A DNA stretch of 45,927 nt. It comes from Nocardiopsis endophytica (GTDB lineage Bacteria; Actinomycetota; Actinomycetes; Streptosporangiales; Streptosporangiaceae). The position numbers were made by a program, and so were the translations under genes. The notes beneath the pieces are model-generated. The model made no database searches. It was given only the letters and a program-made list of their open reading frames with translations, and had not been told where the DNA came from. The stretch spans positions 1 to 45,927 of the forward strand of contig NZ_JAQFWQ010000053.1 in the NCBI RefSeq assembly GCF_027706725.1, read 5' to 3'. Position 1 is the first letter of the stretch; each line of letters opens with the position of its first letter. This document shows, piece after piece, positions 24,054 through 33,303 of the stretch.

Positions 24054-24596
24054 ATGTCGAGCGTTAACTGCACGCAGTGCGGTCACGCCGTTGCGGATGA
24101 TGCCCGTTTCTGCTCCAACTGTGGGACCCCCCTGCGCAGGGGCGGACAAGAGCCCGCCCGGGCCGGTGAGCGCCGCGACTCCGTCGGCGAGACCACGTCC
24201 ACCATCTCCATCGCCGGCATCCAGGCCCTCGAAGCCGAGACGGACGCCGCCGAGGAGGCCCCCGCGGACACGGGCAACGTGGACGCGCTGCCGCCCGGGA
24301 CCGCGCTGCTCGTGGTCAAGCGGGGGCCGAACGCGGGCAGCCGCTTCCTGCTCGACTCCGACGTCACCACCGCCGGGCGCCACCCCAACAGCGACATCTT
24401 CCTCGACGACGTCACGGTGTCCCGCCGCCACGTGGAGTTCTTCCGCCGCGGCGACGGCTTCGGGGTGCGCGACGTGGGCAGCCTGAACGGCACCTACGTC
24501 AACCGCGAGCGCATCGACGAGGCCGAGCTGGGCGGCGGCGACGAGGTCCAGATCGGCAAGTTCCGGCTGGTTCTGCTCACCAAGCCGAGGCGCTGA
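24054..24596 (+). CDS. garA: GarA/OdhI-like FHA protein with zinc ribbon
   Basis: This 180-residue cytosolic regulator has an N-terminal zinc ribbon (Cys6, Cys9, Cys20, Cys23), then ETTSTI at residues 46-51 and a C-terminal FHA domain (GRHPNSDIFLDDVTVSRRHVEF, then GSLNGTYVNRERI). In mycobacteria and corynebacteria the ETTS threonines are phosphorylated by PknB/PknG-type kinases. The modified tail then binds its own FHA, switching off control of 2-oxoglutarate dehydrogenase and glutamate metabolism. The same motif here supports that switch. The zinc ribbon replaces the short N-terminal extension of mycobacterial GarA. The ATG at 24054 has AGGAGG upstream. Confidence 0.87.
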   Translation: MSSVNCTQCGHAVADDARFCSNCGTPLRRGGQEPARAGERRDSVGETTSTISIAGIQALEAETDAAEEAPADTGNVDALPPGTALLVVKRGPNAGSRFLLDSDVTTAGRHPNSDIFLDDVTVSRRHVEFFRRGDGFGVRDVGSLNGTYVNRERIDEAELGGGDEVQIGKFRLVLLTKPRR

Positions 24597-24829
24597 CCGG
24601 CCCCTCCGGCGGGGCGCCCCGCTCGGGCCGAAGGGGGCGGGCGACGCAGGTTTGCGCCCGCCCCCGACCGGACAGCCTTGTAAACGAAGACCGTCGGCAG
24701 CGGCGCGGAGCGGCCCCCGGCCCCAGGGCGCCCGACCGGGGGCGGCGGCCTCGCCCGTAGGGACGGAAACGACAGCACAGCCGGGCCGGTGCCCATATCC
24801 GGTACACCAGTCGTGGGGACGGAGCCGCA

Positions 24830-25300
24830 GTGAAGCACATGGAGGTCGTCGGCGTCCGGGTCGAGATGCCCTCGAACCAGCCGATCGTCTTGCTGAAGGA
24901 GACCGGCGGCGAACGCTACCTGCCCATCTGGATCGGGGCCGTGGAGGCGACCGCGATCGCGCTGGCCCAGCAGGGGGTCACCCCCGCGCGCCCGCTGACC
25001 CACGACCTCTTCCGCGACGTCCTCGAGGCCCTGGACGCCACGCTGGACACCGTCAACATCACCGCCCTGGACGACGGCATCTTCTATGCCGAGCTGGTCT
25101 TCTCCAACGGCGTCGAGGTGAGCGCGCGCCCCTCGGACTCCATCGCCCTGGCGCTGCGCACCGGAGCGACGATCTACGCCAAGGAAGAGGTCATCGACGA
25201 GGCGGGCGTCCCCATCCCGGACGAGCAGGAGGACGAGGTGGAGAAGTTCCGGGAGTTCCTGGACACCATCTCCCCGGAGGACTTCGGCCGCACCACCTGA
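24830..25300 (+). CDS. bifunctional nuclease-family protein (DUF151)
   Basis: This 156-residue DUF151 protein has the near-invariant opening EVVGVRVEMPSNQPIVLL, then YLPIWIGAVEATAIALAQQG and RPLTHDLFRDVLEAL. The family is named for a plant member with DNase/RNase activity; the bacterial role is uncertain. The GTG at 24830 has GGAG upstream, and ATG 24839 would lose three residues. In mycobacteria and many other actinobacteria this gene and garA are separated by a MerR-type regulator gene. Here the 233-bp gap (24597-24829) has only GC-rich hairpins and no gene. Confidence 0.92.
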   Translation: MKHMEVVGVRVEMPSNQPIVLLKETGGERYLPIWIGAVEATAIALAQQGVTPARPLTHDLFRDVLEALDATLDTVNITALDDGIFYAELVFSNGVEVSARPSDSIALALRTGATIYAKEEVIDEAGVPIPDEQEDEVEKFREFLDTISPEDFGRTT

Positions 25301-25447
25301 GGGGCTTTCGGCGGGCCGTTCCGCCGTCTGTGCCCCGGCCGTCCCGGGGCCGCCCCGTCGTTCGATCTGAGGCACACTGGGGGCAGAGGTCCCTTCACCT
25401 TCCCCCGTCCCTTCCCCCCTCGCACCGCCCAGTGTCCGGAGAAGAAC

Positions 25448-25957
25448 GTGCCTGAGCGCAATTCGTGGCCCGTCGTCCTAGGGCTGACCATCAGCGCCAA
25501 ACGCGAATTGCGTCTGCGGGACCCCGAGGACAGCGACGACGAGACGCTTCCCCGGGTCAAGCTCTCCCCGGAGGAGCTCGAGGCACTCGAGCGGGAGCAC
25601 GGTGGGCCGTTCCCGCAGGACTTCCGTGACTTCCTGCTGCACGCAGACGGATGGCCGGGCGTCTATTACGACCTCGACCTCTTCGGGAGCCCCGAGCTCC
25701 AGGGGGCGGGCCGGTGGCCGGTCGCCGAGCAGCTCCTCGCGGTCTACACCGGAGAGGGCGTCATGGCGCGGATCGGACTCGACCCCGAGGGCGTCATCCC
25801 GGTCGCGGCCGGGGACGGCAACGACCTGGTGCTCCTGATCCGCCCCGGCCGGAAGGACGAGGGCCAGGTGTCCTGGATCCTCGGCGGCGAGGAGTACGTC
25901 CGCGCCGAGGACTACAAGGCGTTCGTCGAGTTCATCATGACCCTGCTGCGGAGCTGA
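25448..25957 (+). CDS. SMI1/KNR4-family protein
   Basis: This 169-residue protein has the SMI1/KNR4 (SUKH) pattern: LSPEELEALEREHGGPFPQDFRDFLLHADGWPGVYYDLDLFG near residues 38-80, then IPVAAGDGNDLVLLIRPG, ending in a helix. Bacterial members are often immunity proteins for contact-delivered nucleases, but no toxin gene is adjacent, so this may be an orphan immunity protein or a regulator. The GTG at 25448 has GGAGAAG upstream. A GC-rich gap of 147 bp with a possible DUF151 terminator (around 25309-25326) separates it from the DUF151 gene. Confidence 0.75.
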   Translation: MPERNSWPVVLGLTISAKRELRLRDPEDSDDETLPRVKLSPEELEALEREHGGPFPQDFRDFLLHADGWPGVYYDLDLFGSPELQGAGRWPVAEQLLAVYTGEGVMARIGLDPEGVIPVAAGDGNDLVLLIRPGRKDEGQVSWILGGEEYVRAEDYKAFVEFIMTLLRS

Positions 25958-26283
25958 CCGCGGGTTCCGGCCCCTGCCCGACCGCCGTGCCCGGGGCCGG
26001 TCCGGTCGGTGCGGTCGGCACGGGAGACCGCGGTTCCTCCCGGGCCGGGGGAGGCGTGGATTGGGTCCCCCAGGCGGGCCGGGAGCCCACGCCCCGGTGG
26101 GGAGCAGTCCGCTCCGGCGTTCTCGCAGTTCATCGTCGCGGGCATGATCATCGGCAATGAGATTTCCAGTTTCCATTTCGCCGAGAAATTGACCGGTGAG
26201 CAGTTCGAACGCAATTCGATAGCCGAAATGATCTTCGGTGTGCGGTGCGGATGAACAGGGGAACCAATGTCCCCGAATACCCC

Positions 26284-26312
26284 TTGACACGGCAGATCAC
26301 TCAGGGTTGTAT
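26284..26312 (+). promoter_or_regulatory. promoter of the phenazine cluster
   Basis: TTGACA (26284-26289), a 17-bp spacer and TTGTAT (26307-26312) form a strong consensus-like promoter. It lies about 220 bp before phzC in an unusually AT-rich gap (26100-26530) that starts after the SMI1-like gene at 25958. Confidence 0.65.
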
Positions 26313-26441
26313 GGCTGCCGCAAGGGGGCGGAAGGCCGATCCCGACGTGCGGGGGCGCCGGATCCTCCCTGGGTGTGGTGTCCTGTCCGCGTGCCGCCGT
26401 AGAAACGTTCCGGTCGTCATGCTCAATTCGAGGGCGATGCC

Positions 26442-26537
26442 ATGATGAAATCCACGTCCCCGTCGCCGGATCCTGCCGCCGCCGTTCCATTCGCATTCGG
26501 AAACAATTTCGTGCGCGTTCGCGGGGCCCGGAATTGA
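26442..26537 (+). CDS. 31-codon leader peptide upstream of phzC
   Basis: A 31-residue frame (MMKSTSPSPDPAAAVPFAFG...) runs from ATG 26442 to a TGA at 26535-26537. The stop overlaps the proposed TTG start of phzC (26534). A still smaller frame, MLNSRAMP (26419-26445), ends on top of its ATG. The nested overlaps suggest translational coupling through short leader peptides. No homology is recognised, and the peptide may have no function of its own. GAGGGCGATG precedes the start as a weak ribosome site. Confidence 0.4.
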   Translation: MMKSTSPSPDPAAAVPFAFGNNFVRVRGARN

Positions 26538-27736
26538 GCGCCGCCTCGCTCGAGGTCTCGGCTGCGCCGGCCGCGCAGCAGCCCCGCTGGGAGGACGCCG
26601 GACAGGTCGAACGGGTCCGCGAGGCGCTGGCGGCCCTCCCGCCGCTCATCGATCCCGCCTCGCCGAACGCGCTCCGCGCGGCCCTCGCCGAGGTCGCCTC
26701 CGGCCGGGCGCAGGTCGTGCAGGCCGGCGACTGCGCCGAGGACCCCGCGGAATGCACCGCGCGCGACGTGGACCGCAAGGCGGGCCTCCTCCACCTGCTC
26801 GCCGGGACCATGGAGGCGGTCACCGGCCGGCCGGTGGTCCGGGCGGGGCGCATCGCCGGACAGTACGCCAAGCCGCGGTCGGCGCACACCGAGACGGTCG
26901 GCGGCGTCGAGCTCCCCGTCTACCGGGGACACCTGGTCAACGGCCCCGAGCCGGACCCTGAGGCGCGCAGGCCCGACCCCCGGCGCCTGCTGGCGGGGTA
27001 CAGGGCGGCGAACCGGGTCATGGCCAACCTCGCCACGGCCCCGGAGGTCCACACCGCGCCGCCGGTGTGGACCAGCCACGAGGCCCTCCTGCTCGACTAC
27101 GAGCTCCCGATGGTGCGCAGGGACCGGCACGGGAACCGCGTCCTCACCTCCACGCACTGGCCGTGGATCGGCGACCGCACGGCCCGGCCCGACGGGGCCC
27201 ACGTCGCCCTGCTGGCGGACGTGGCCAACCCCGTCGCCTGCAAGGTCGGCCCGCGCATGACCACCGCCGCCCTGCTCGCCCTGTGCGCGCGGCTCGACCC
27301 CGGGCGGACGCCCGGGCGGCTCACCCTCATCGCCCGGATGGGCGCCGACACGGTGGCCGAAGCGCTCCCGCCGCTGGCGGAGGCCGTGTGCGCCGCCGGG
27401 CACCCCGTCGTCTGGCTGGTCGACCCCATGCACGGCAACACCCACACCACCGCCGATGGCCGCAAGACACGGCTCGTCGAGACCATCGTCCGGGAGGTGC
27501 GGGCCTTCCAGGAGGCCGTCCGCGCCGTCGGCGCGACACCGGGCGGAGTGCACCTGGAGACCACCCCCGACGCCGTGGCCGAGTGCGTCGACGCCGACGG
27601 CCCCCGCCCCGGCGAGGACGGCTCCACCACCCTGTGCGACCCGAGGCTCAACCCCCGCCAGGCCGCCTCTGTGGTCGCGGCCTGGCAGGCACCGACCCTG
27701 ACGGACCGCGTCGAAGGAGACACGTGCCGGGCATAG
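26534..27736 (+). CDS. phzC: class II DAHP synthase, phenazine type
   Basis: This 400-residue enzyme condenses erythrose-4-phosphate with phosphoenolpyruvate to DAHP, feeding the shikimate pathway for phenazines. Class II signatures are present: [10 protein letters not shown] (metal Cys), [29 protein letters not shown] and VDPMHGNTH. The sequence begins [18 protein letters not shown] like known PhzC. The only in-frame start with support is the TTG at 26534, which overlaps the stop of a leader peptide; the Shine-Dalgarno is poor. The end overlaps phzD by 13 bp. Being isolated from primary aro genes, it is a dedicated copy. Confidence 0.9.
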   Translation: MSAASLEVSAAPAAQQPRWEDAGQVERVREALAALPPLIDPASPNALRAALAEVASGRAQVVQAGDCAEDPAECTARDVDRKAGLLHLLAGTMEAVTGRPVVRAGRIAGQYAKPRSAHTETVGGVELPVYRGHLVNGPEPDPEARRPDPRRLLAGYRAANRVMANLATAPEVHTAPPVWTSHEALLLDYELPMVRRDRHGNRVLTSTHWPWIGDRTARPDGAHVALLADVANPVACKVGPRMTTAALLALCARLDPGRTPGRLTLIARMGADTVAEALPPLAEAVCAAGHPVVWLVDPMHGNTHTTADGRKTRLVETIVREVRAFQEAVRAVGATPGGVHLETTPDAVAECVDADGPRPGEDGSTTLCDPRLNPRQAASVVAAWQAPTLTDRVEGDTCRA

Positions 27737-28347
27737 CGCCGATCCCCGCCTACCCCCTGCCCACGGCCGACGACCTCCCCGCCGGCACCGTGCACTGGAC
27801 CGTCGACCCGGACCGGGCGGTGCTCCTCGTGCACGACATGCAGCGCTACTTCCTCGCACCGTTCCCCGCGCCGGTGCGCGACCCCCTGGTGCGCAACTGC
27901 GCACGGCTGCGCGAGCGGTGCGCCGCCCAGGGGGTGCCGGTCTTCTACACCGCCCAACCCGGCGGGATGACGGACGAGGAACGCGGCCTGCTCAAGGACT
28001 TCTGGGGGCCGGGGATGCGGAGCGACCCCGGCGACCGGGAGATCGTCGAGGAGCTGGCGCCCCGGCCCGGGGACCAGGTGCTCACCAAGTGGCGCTACAG
28101 CGCCTTCTTCCGCTCGGGCCTGCTGGCGCGGATGCGCGGCACGGGCCGGGACCAGATCATCGTCTGCGGCGTGTACGCGCACGTGGGGGTCCTGGCCACC
28201 GCCCTCGAGGCGTTCACCAACGACATCGAGGCGTTCCTGGTCGCCGACGCCCTCGGCGACTTCTCCGCCGACTACCACCGCCTGGCCCTGGACTACGCGG
28301 CCCTGCGCTGCTCGGTGGTCACGACGACCGAGGAGGTCCTGCGGTGA
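27724..28347 (+). CDS. phzD: ADIC hydrolase (isochorismatase fold)
   Basis: This 207-residue enzyme has the same length as Pseudomonas PhzD. It hydrolyses the vinyl ether of 2-amino-2-deoxyisochorismate to trans-2,3-dihydro-3-hydroxyanthranilate and pyruvate. Asp38 in LLVHDMQ and Lys122 in LTKWRYSAF have the same numbers as the catalytic residues of P. aeruginosa PhzD. The loop [10 protein letters not shown] lacks the Cys nucleophile of amidase relatives, as expected for this group. The GTG at 27724 overlaps phzC, and the stop overlaps phzE by GTGA. Confidence 0.95.
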   Translation: MPGIAPIPAYPLPTADDLPAGTVHWTVDPDRAVLLVHDMQRYFLAPFPAPVRDPLVRNCARLRERCAAQGVPVFYTAQPGGMTDEERGLLKDFWGPGMRSDPGDREIVEELAPRPGDQVLTKWRYSAFFRSGLLARMRGTGRDQIIVCGVYAHVGVLATALEAFTNDIEAFLVADALGDFSADYHRLALDYAALRCSVVTTTEEVLR

Positions 28348-30254
28348 ACGCCGAGCGGTTCTTCGAGCACGTGCTGGGCCCCGGACCGGGACCCTTCGCA
28401 CTCCTGCACCGCCCCGAGGCGGTGGGCCCGGACCGGGTCGAGATCCTGCGCGGCAGGGTCGGAACGCCCGCCCGGCTCGCCGACATCCCCCTCGGCGCCC
28501 CGCCCGACGACGGCCCCGATCCCGGCGGGCCGCGCCACGACGTGCTCGTCCTGGTGCCCCACCGCCAGATCGCCGAGCGCGGGTTCGCCGCCCCCGACGA
28601 CGGGGCGCCGCTGATCGCCATGTCGGTCACGGACCAGGGGGCGGTCTCCCTCCCCGAGGCGATGAAGGCCCTGCCCGACGACCCGATCGCCCTGGACGGC
28701 GGCGGCTTCGACATCGGGGACGACGACTACGCCGACATCGTCCGAACGGTGCTCGATGAGGAGATCGGCGCAGGGGAGGGCTCGAACTTCGTCATCAAGC
28801 GCTCCTACACCACGACGATCTCCGGATACTCCGCGCGCAGCGCACTGAGCCTGTTCCGCCGCCTCCTCTCCCGGGAGACCGGCGCCTACTGGACCTTCCT
28901 CGTGCACACCGGCACGCGCACCTTCGTCGGCGCCACACCGGAGCGCCACGTCAGCCTGCGCGGCGGCGTCGCGGCGATGACCCCGATCAGCGGCACCTAC
29001 CGCTACCCCCCGACCGGGCCGGTCCTGTCGGAGGTCATGGACTTCCTCGACGACGGCAAGGAGACCGACGAGCTGTCCATGGTCCTGGACGAGGAACTGA
29101 AGATGATGGCCCGGGTCTGCGAGGGCGGCGGCCGCGTGGCCGGCCCCTTCCTGCGGGAGATGGCCTGGCTCGCCCACACCGAGTACACCATCGAAGGGCG
29201 CAGCCGGCTCGACCCCAGGGACATCCTGCGGGAGACGATGTTCGCCCCCACGGTGACCGGCAGCCCGCTGGAGAACGCCTGCCGGGTGATCGCCCGCCAC
29301 GAGCCGCAGGGCCGCGGGTACTACTCCGGCGTCGCCGCCCTCATCGGCCGCGACGCGGCCGGGCGGCGCGCCATGGACTCCGCCATCCTCATCCGCACGG
29401 CCGACATCCACGCGGACGGCCCCCGCGCCGGGCGCGTCGAGATCGGCGTGGGCGCGACCCTGGTCCGCCACTCCGACCCCGTCGCCGAGGTGGCCGAGAC
29501 CCGCACCAAGGCCGCGGGGCTGCTCTCGGCCCTGGACGCCGACGAGCGGCTCGACGGCCACCCGCAGGTCAGAGACGCGCTTGAGCGGCGCACCCGGGCC
29601 CTCGCGCGCTTCTGGCTCGACGACACCGAGCGCCGGGAACGCCCGCGGCCCGCCCTGGACGGGCGCCGCGTGCTCGTCATCGACGCCGAGGACACCTTCA
29701 GCTCCATGCTCGTCCACCAGCTGCGCGCCGTCGGCCCGGCGGTGCGGCTCGCCCGCTTCGACGAGCCCTACGACCTCGACGACCACGACATCGTCGTCCT
29801 GGGCCCGGGCCCAGGCGACCCGCGCGAGACCGGCCACCCCCGGATGGCCCGCCTCGCCTCGGCCATCGGGCACCTGATGTCCCGGCGCACCCCCTTCCTG
29901 GCCGTCTGCCTGAGCCACCAGCTGCTCTGCCGCCACCTCGGGCTCCCCCTGCGGCGCCGGGACGTGCCGAACCAGGGCGCCCAACGGGAGATCGACCTGT
30001 TCGGCTCACGGGAACGGGTGGGGTTCTACAACTCCTTCGTCGCCGTCGCGGGGGCCGGGCGCGTGGAGTGCCCCGGCATCGGGGAGGTGGAGGTCGGCCT
30101 GGACCCCGGCACCGGCGAGGTCCATGCCCTGCGCGGGCCGTTCTTCGGGTCGGTGCAGTTCCACCTCGAATCGGTGCTCACCCGCGACGGCGAGCGCATC
30201 CTGGGTGAACTGCTGGAACGGCTCGCCACGACCCGGGAGGCACTGAGCGAATGA
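28344..30254 (+). CDS. phzE: 2-amino-2-deoxyisochorismate synthase
   Basis: This 636-residue fusion converts chorismate and glutamine to ADIC. Residues 1-~440 are the anthranilate-synthase-I-like chorismate domain ([63 protein letters not shown]). Residues ~470-636 are a class I glutamine amidotransferase with the nucleophile in [14 protein letters not shown] and a late [10 protein letters not shown] His/Glu. It is slightly longer than typical PhzE (~627) with the same domain order. The GTG at 28344 overlaps phzD, and the end overlaps the next gene by ATGA. Confidence 0.95.
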   Translation: MNAERFFEHVLGPGPGPFALLHRPEAVGPDRVEILRGRVGTPARLADIPLGAPPDDGPDPGGPRHDVLVLVPHRQIAERGFAAPDDGAPLIAMSVTDQGAVSLPEAMKALPDDPIALDGGGFDIGDDDYADIVRTVLDEEIGAGEGSNFVIKRSYTTTISGYSARSALSLFRRLLSRETGAYWTFLVHTGTRTFVGATPERHVSLRGGVAAMTPISGTYRYPPTGPVLSEVMDFLDDGKETDELSMVLDEELKMMARVCEGGGRVAGPFLREMAWLAHTEYTIEGRSRLDPRDILRETMFAPTVTGSPLENACRVIARHEPQGRGYYSGVAALIGRDAAGRRAMDSAILIRTADIHADGPRAGRVEIGVGATLVRHSDPVAEVAETRTKAAGLLSALDADERLDGHPQVRDALERRTRALARFWLDDTERRERPRPALDGRRVLVIDAEDTFSSMLVHQLRAVGPAVRLARFDEPYDLDDHDIVVLGPGPGDPRETGHPRMARLASAIGHLMSRRTPFLAVCLSHQLLCRHLGLPLRRRDVPNQGAQREIDLFGSRERVGFYNSFVAVAGAGRVECPGIGEVEVGLDPGTGEVHALRGPFFGSVQFHLESVLTRDGERILGELLERLATTREALSE

Positions 30255-30592
30255 GGGCGACCGTCGCCTGGTGGGACCTTTCACGGTCCGACCAGACCAT
30301 CGCGTCCCTGCGGGAGTGCCTGCGGGAGGAGGGCGTCGAGCAGTGGGAGCGGGTCCCCGGGCTGCGCCTGAAGTTCTGGATCTCGGACGTGCGCACCGAC
30401 CGCTGGGGCGCGGTGATGCTGTGGGACTCCACGGCCGACCCGGCCGCACCGCTGCCGCCCAACCGGGCGAGCGAGCTCATCGGATACCCGCCGACGCACC
30501 GCATGGCGTTCGACGTGGAGGCCGCCGTCGAAGGCCTCTGCTCGGGCCCTCTCGAACGAGGACCGGCCTTCACCGCAGAGGGGAGGCCGTGA
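30251..30592 (+). CDS. small YdhR-like protein in the phenazine operon
   Basis: This 113-residue protein has an alpha-beta barrel pattern: [44 protein letters not shown], then WGAVMLWDSTADPAAPLPPNRASELIGYPP. It resembles YdhR-type putative monooxygenases, which share the ferredoxin-like fold with ABM proteins. The ATG at 30251 overlaps the phzE stop, so it is translated with the core phenazine enzymes. It could modify or chaperone an unstable intermediate, but the reaction is unknown. The following 108-bp gap ends in a strong ribosome site for phzB. Confidence 0.6.
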   Translation: MRATVAWWDLSRSDQTIASLRECLREEGVEQWERVPGLRLKFWISDVRTDRWGAVMLWDSTADPAAPLPPNRASELIGYPPTHRMAFDVEAAVEGLCSGPLERGPAFTAEGRP

Positions 30593-30700
30593 CGGCTCCG
30601 GATGGCGTTCGGTCCGGCTCCGGCCGTGGCGCCTGATGACAGCACCGAGGAAGGTACGGCCGATGACGGCCCCGTGCCGTCGAAGAGGAAAGGAGACGGG

Positions 30701-31192
30701 ATGTCCGAGACCGATGCGCGGCCCGGGGGGTTCGGCGCCGACGAAGAACTCCGCCGCCGCCACCGCGAGGTCGTCGCCGACTACATGAGCCGGAAGGGCG
30801 AGAACCGCCTGACGCGCTACCTGCTGTTCACCGAGGACGGCAGCGCCGGGCTGTACACCACCGACACCGGGCAGCCGATCGTGTCCGAGGGGCACGAGAA
30901 GCTCAAGGCGCACGGCGAGTGGTCGCTGAAGATGTTCCCGGATTGGGAATGGATCAACGTCGAGATCTACGAGACGCAGGACCCCAACAGATTCTGGGTC
31001 GAATGCGACGGGGAAGGGCAGATCCGCTACCCCGACTACCCGCCCGGCCACTACCGGAACCACTTCATCCACGCCTTCCTGCTCGACAACGGCAGGATCA
31101 AGCAGAACCGCGAATTCATGAACCCGTTCCAGCAGCTGCGCGCGCTGGGGATCGAGGTGCCGAAGATCAAGCGCGGCGGCATTCCCACGTAG
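30701..31192 (+). CDS. phzB: phenazine biosynthesis protein PhzA/PhzB
   Basis: This 163-residue SnoaL/NTF2-fold protein has the same size as Pseudomonas PhzB. It catalyses imine formation between two aminocyclohexenone molecules to build the tricycle. Family features are RRRHREVVADYMSRKGENRLTRYLLFTEDG, FPDWEWINVEIYETQDPNRFWVECDG and NREFMNPFQQLRALGIEVPKIKRGGIPT. Pseudomonads have two copies (phzA, phzB); only one is seen here, as in many other producers. The ATG at 30701 has AAAGGAGA upstream. The methyltransferase gene follows after 113 bp with a GC-rich hairpin between. Confidence 0.95.
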   Translation: MSETDARPGGFGADEELRRRHREVVADYMSRKGENRLTRYLLFTEDGSAGLYTTDTGQPIVSEGHEKLKAHGEWSLKMFPDWEWINVEIYETQDPNRFWVECDGEGQIRYPDYPPGHYRNHFIHAFLLDNGRIKQNREFMNPFQQLRALGIEVPKIKRGGIPT

Positions 31193-31305
31193 GACCCCCG
31201 AACCCGTGCCGCGGATCCGGGGCCGCGCGCCTCCTGAGGGCGCCCGGCCCCGTGGTCCCGGCCGGGTGTCGGAGTACGGCGTGAGAACGGAACGGGGAGG
31301 CGAGC

Positions 31306-32334
31306 ATGGCGGCCGACGTCGAGGCCACACGGGACGTGATCGACATCATCACCGGCGGTTGGCGGGCGCAGGCCCTCTACACCGCGGTCAGACTCGGGAT
31401 ACCGGACCACGTCGAGGCCGGGTGCGACACCCCTGCGCAACTCGCACGGGCGACCGGGGCCGACGAGGGAGGGGTGCGCCGCCTGATGCGCCTCCTCACC
31501 GCCATGGGCGTGTTCGAGGGTGAGGGGGCGTCCGGCTACCGGGGCACCCGCGTGAGCAGGGCCCTGCTCGACGGGCCGCACTCCCTGCGCGACATGTGCC
31601 TGCTCCACGGTGAGGACTACTACACGGCCTGGGGGCACGCCCACCACGCGATCAGCACGGCGAGCTCGGGCTTCGAGGCGGCCTTCGGCCGCCCGTTCTA
31701 CGACCACCTCGGCCGGGACCCGGTGGCCGCCCGGCGCTTCCAGAACACCCTGAACGCCGGGAACATGTTCTTCCCGCAGGTCCCCGACGTGTTCGACTTC
31801 TCCGGCCGCACGGTCGTGGACGTGGGCGGAGGGGGCGGGGACCTGCTCGCCGTGATCCTCGGCGCCGCGCCGAAGGCCGAGGGCGTCTACTTCGACCGCG
31901 ACCACATGCTGCCCGCGGCCCGCGAGCACCTGGAGGCCGCCGTCGGGCCGGACCGCGTCCGGCTGGTCGGGGGCGACATGTTCGAAGGGGTGCCGCAGGG
32001 CGGCGACGCCTACATCCTGTGCCGGATGCTGGCCCGCTGGGACGACGACGCGGTCGCCGCCCTCTTCGAGGGGTGCCGCGGCGCCATGGCGGACGCGGAC
32101 TCGCGCCTGCTCGTCCTGGACCGCTTCGTCGAGGACGAGGACCCCACCGTGCTGCCCTCCCTGTGGGACCTGCACCTGCTGATGACGACCGGCGGCGCCC
32201 ACCGCACGCTCGCCGGGCTCACCGCGCTGCTGGAGCGGGCGGGACTGCGCGTCGAACGGGTCGCGGACCTGCCCATGGAGACGACCGCCGTGATCGCCGC
32301 GCCGCGGACGCCGGAGCCCGCGGGCGAGGGGTGA
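31306..32334 (+). CDS. SAM-dependent methyltransferase, PhzM-like
   Basis: This 342-residue enzyme has an N-terminal winged-helix dimerisation domain ([24 protein letters not shown]) and a C-terminal Rossmann domain with SAM loop [16 protein letters not shown]. The position that carries a catalytic His in plant-type O-methyltransferases (LHDWDD) reads LARWDDD. PhzM-type phenazine N-methyltransferases also lack that His, so N-methylation of a phenazine carboxylate is a reasonable but unproven guess. It lies between phzB and phzF on the same strand. The ATG at 31306 has GGGGAGG upstream. Confidence 0.8.
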   Translation: MAADVEATRDVIDIITGGWRAQALYTAVRLGIPDHVEAGCDTPAQLARATGADEGGVRRLMRLLTAMGVFEGEGASGYRGTRVSRALLDGPHSLRDMCLLHGEDYYTAWGHAHHAISTASSGFEAAFGRPFYDHLGRDPVAARRFQNTLNAGNMFFPQVPDVFDFSGRTVVDVGGGGGDLLAVILGAAPKAEGVYFDRDHMLPAAREHLEAAVGPDRVRLVGGDMFEGVPQGGDAYILCRMLARWDDDAVAALFEGCRGAMADADSRLLVLDRFVEDEDPTVLPSLWDLHLLMTTGGAHRTLAGLTALLERAGLRVERVADLPMETTAVIAAPRTPEPAGEG

Positions 32335-32390
32335 GGGGCGTCCGGCACCGGCCCGTTCGAGGAATCCATCCATCGGAGTGAGGGGCGCCT

Positions 32391-33242
32391 GTGGGCAGGT
32401 ACGAGTACGCGGTGGCCGACGTGTTCACCGGTGTTCCGCTGGAGGGCAACCCGACCGCGGTCTTCGTGGACTCCGCCGGTCTCGACCCCGGGCGCATGCA
32501 GCGGATCGCGCAGGAGATGCACCTGTCGGAGACGGTCTTCGTCCTCCCGGCCGAGGGCGACGGCGACGTGCGGGTCCGGATCTTCACCCCGGTGAACGAG
32601 CTGCCGTTCGCCGGGCACCCCACCCTGGGCACCGCGATCGTGCTCGGGGAGAGGACCGAGGCGCCGGGCATCCGGATGGAGACGGCCATGGGCACCGTGG
32701 GCTTCGAACTGGAGCGCGGTGCGGACGGCGGGGTCGAGGCGGCCTGCATGGGGCAGCCCGTCCCGACCTGGGGGCCGTACGAGCGGGAGGCCGAGCTGCT
32801 CACCGGCCTCGGCCTGGCGCCGTCCGACCCCGTCCTGCCGGTCGAGGTGTACCGCAACGGCCCCCGGCACGTGTTCGTCGGCCTGCACGGCGTGGACGCC
32901 CTCTCCGCGCTGGAACCGGACCTGAGGGTGCTGGCCAGGCTGCCCGATGTCGCGGCGAACTGCTTCGCGGGGTCGGGGAGCCGGTGGAGGCTGCGGATGT
33001 TCTCGCCGGCCTACGGCGTGGCCGAGGACGCGGCCACGGGGTCGGCCGCCGGTGCGCTCGCGGTGCACCTGGTCCGGCACGGCCTGATCGGCCACGGGGA
33101 GTGGATCGAGATCCGCCAAGGGGTCGAGATCGGCCGCCCGTCGACGATGCGCGCGCGGGTCCTGGGCGCGCCGGGAAGGATCGACGCGGTCCAGGTCGCG
33201 GGGTCCGCGGTCGTCGTCGCCCGCGGGACGCTGTTCGTGTAG
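32391..33242 (+). CDS. phzF: trans-2,3-dihydro-3-hydroxyanthranilate isomerase
   Basis: This 283-residue protein of the PhzF/diaminopimelate-epimerase fold isomerises DHHA to the ketone that dimerises to the phenazine core. It has Glu47 in LSETVF and His76 in FAGHPTLGT, two positions on from the Pseudomonas residues Glu45 and His74. The second half carries [16 protein letters not shown]. The GTG at 32391 has GGAGTGAGGGG upstream. It is the last phz gene in the window. No phzG (FMN-dependent oxidase) follows, and the next gene is convergent. Confidence 0.95.
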   Translation: MGRYEYAVADVFTGVPLEGNPTAVFVDSAGLDPGRMQRIAQEMHLSETVFVLPAEGDGDVRVRIFTPVNELPFAGHPTLGTAIVLGERTEAPGIRMETAMGTVGFELERGADGGVEAACMGQPVPTWGPYEREAELLTGLGLAPSDPVLPVEVYRNGPRHVFVGLHGVDALSALEPDLRVLARLPDVAANCFAGSGSRWRLRMFSPAYGVAEDAATGSAAGALAVHLVRHGLIGHGEWIEIRQGVEIGRPSTMRARVLGAPGRIDAVQVAGSAVVVARGTLFV

Positions 33243-33289
33243 CCGTGCCGCCCCCGGAGCCGGAGCCCGGGCCGGGGAGCGGCACGGCT
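33241..33289. terminator. hairpin between phzF and the BNR enzyme gene
   Basis: AGCCGTGCCGC (33241-33251) pairs with GCGGCACGGCT (33279-33289). The 27-nt loop contains a further GC-rich pairing. It begins at the phzF stop codon and faces the convergent end of the next gene, so it may serve both. Confidence 0.65.
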
Positions 33290-33303
33290 CGGCCGCTCCG
33301 GGA

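Noticed and set aside
26144-26254. 36-codon frame starting MIIGNEISS before the phenazine promoter
   Set aside because: Its composition is AT-richer than its surroundings and it has no ribosome site or homology. It more likely reflects regulatory DNA, though a small peptide cannot be excluded.
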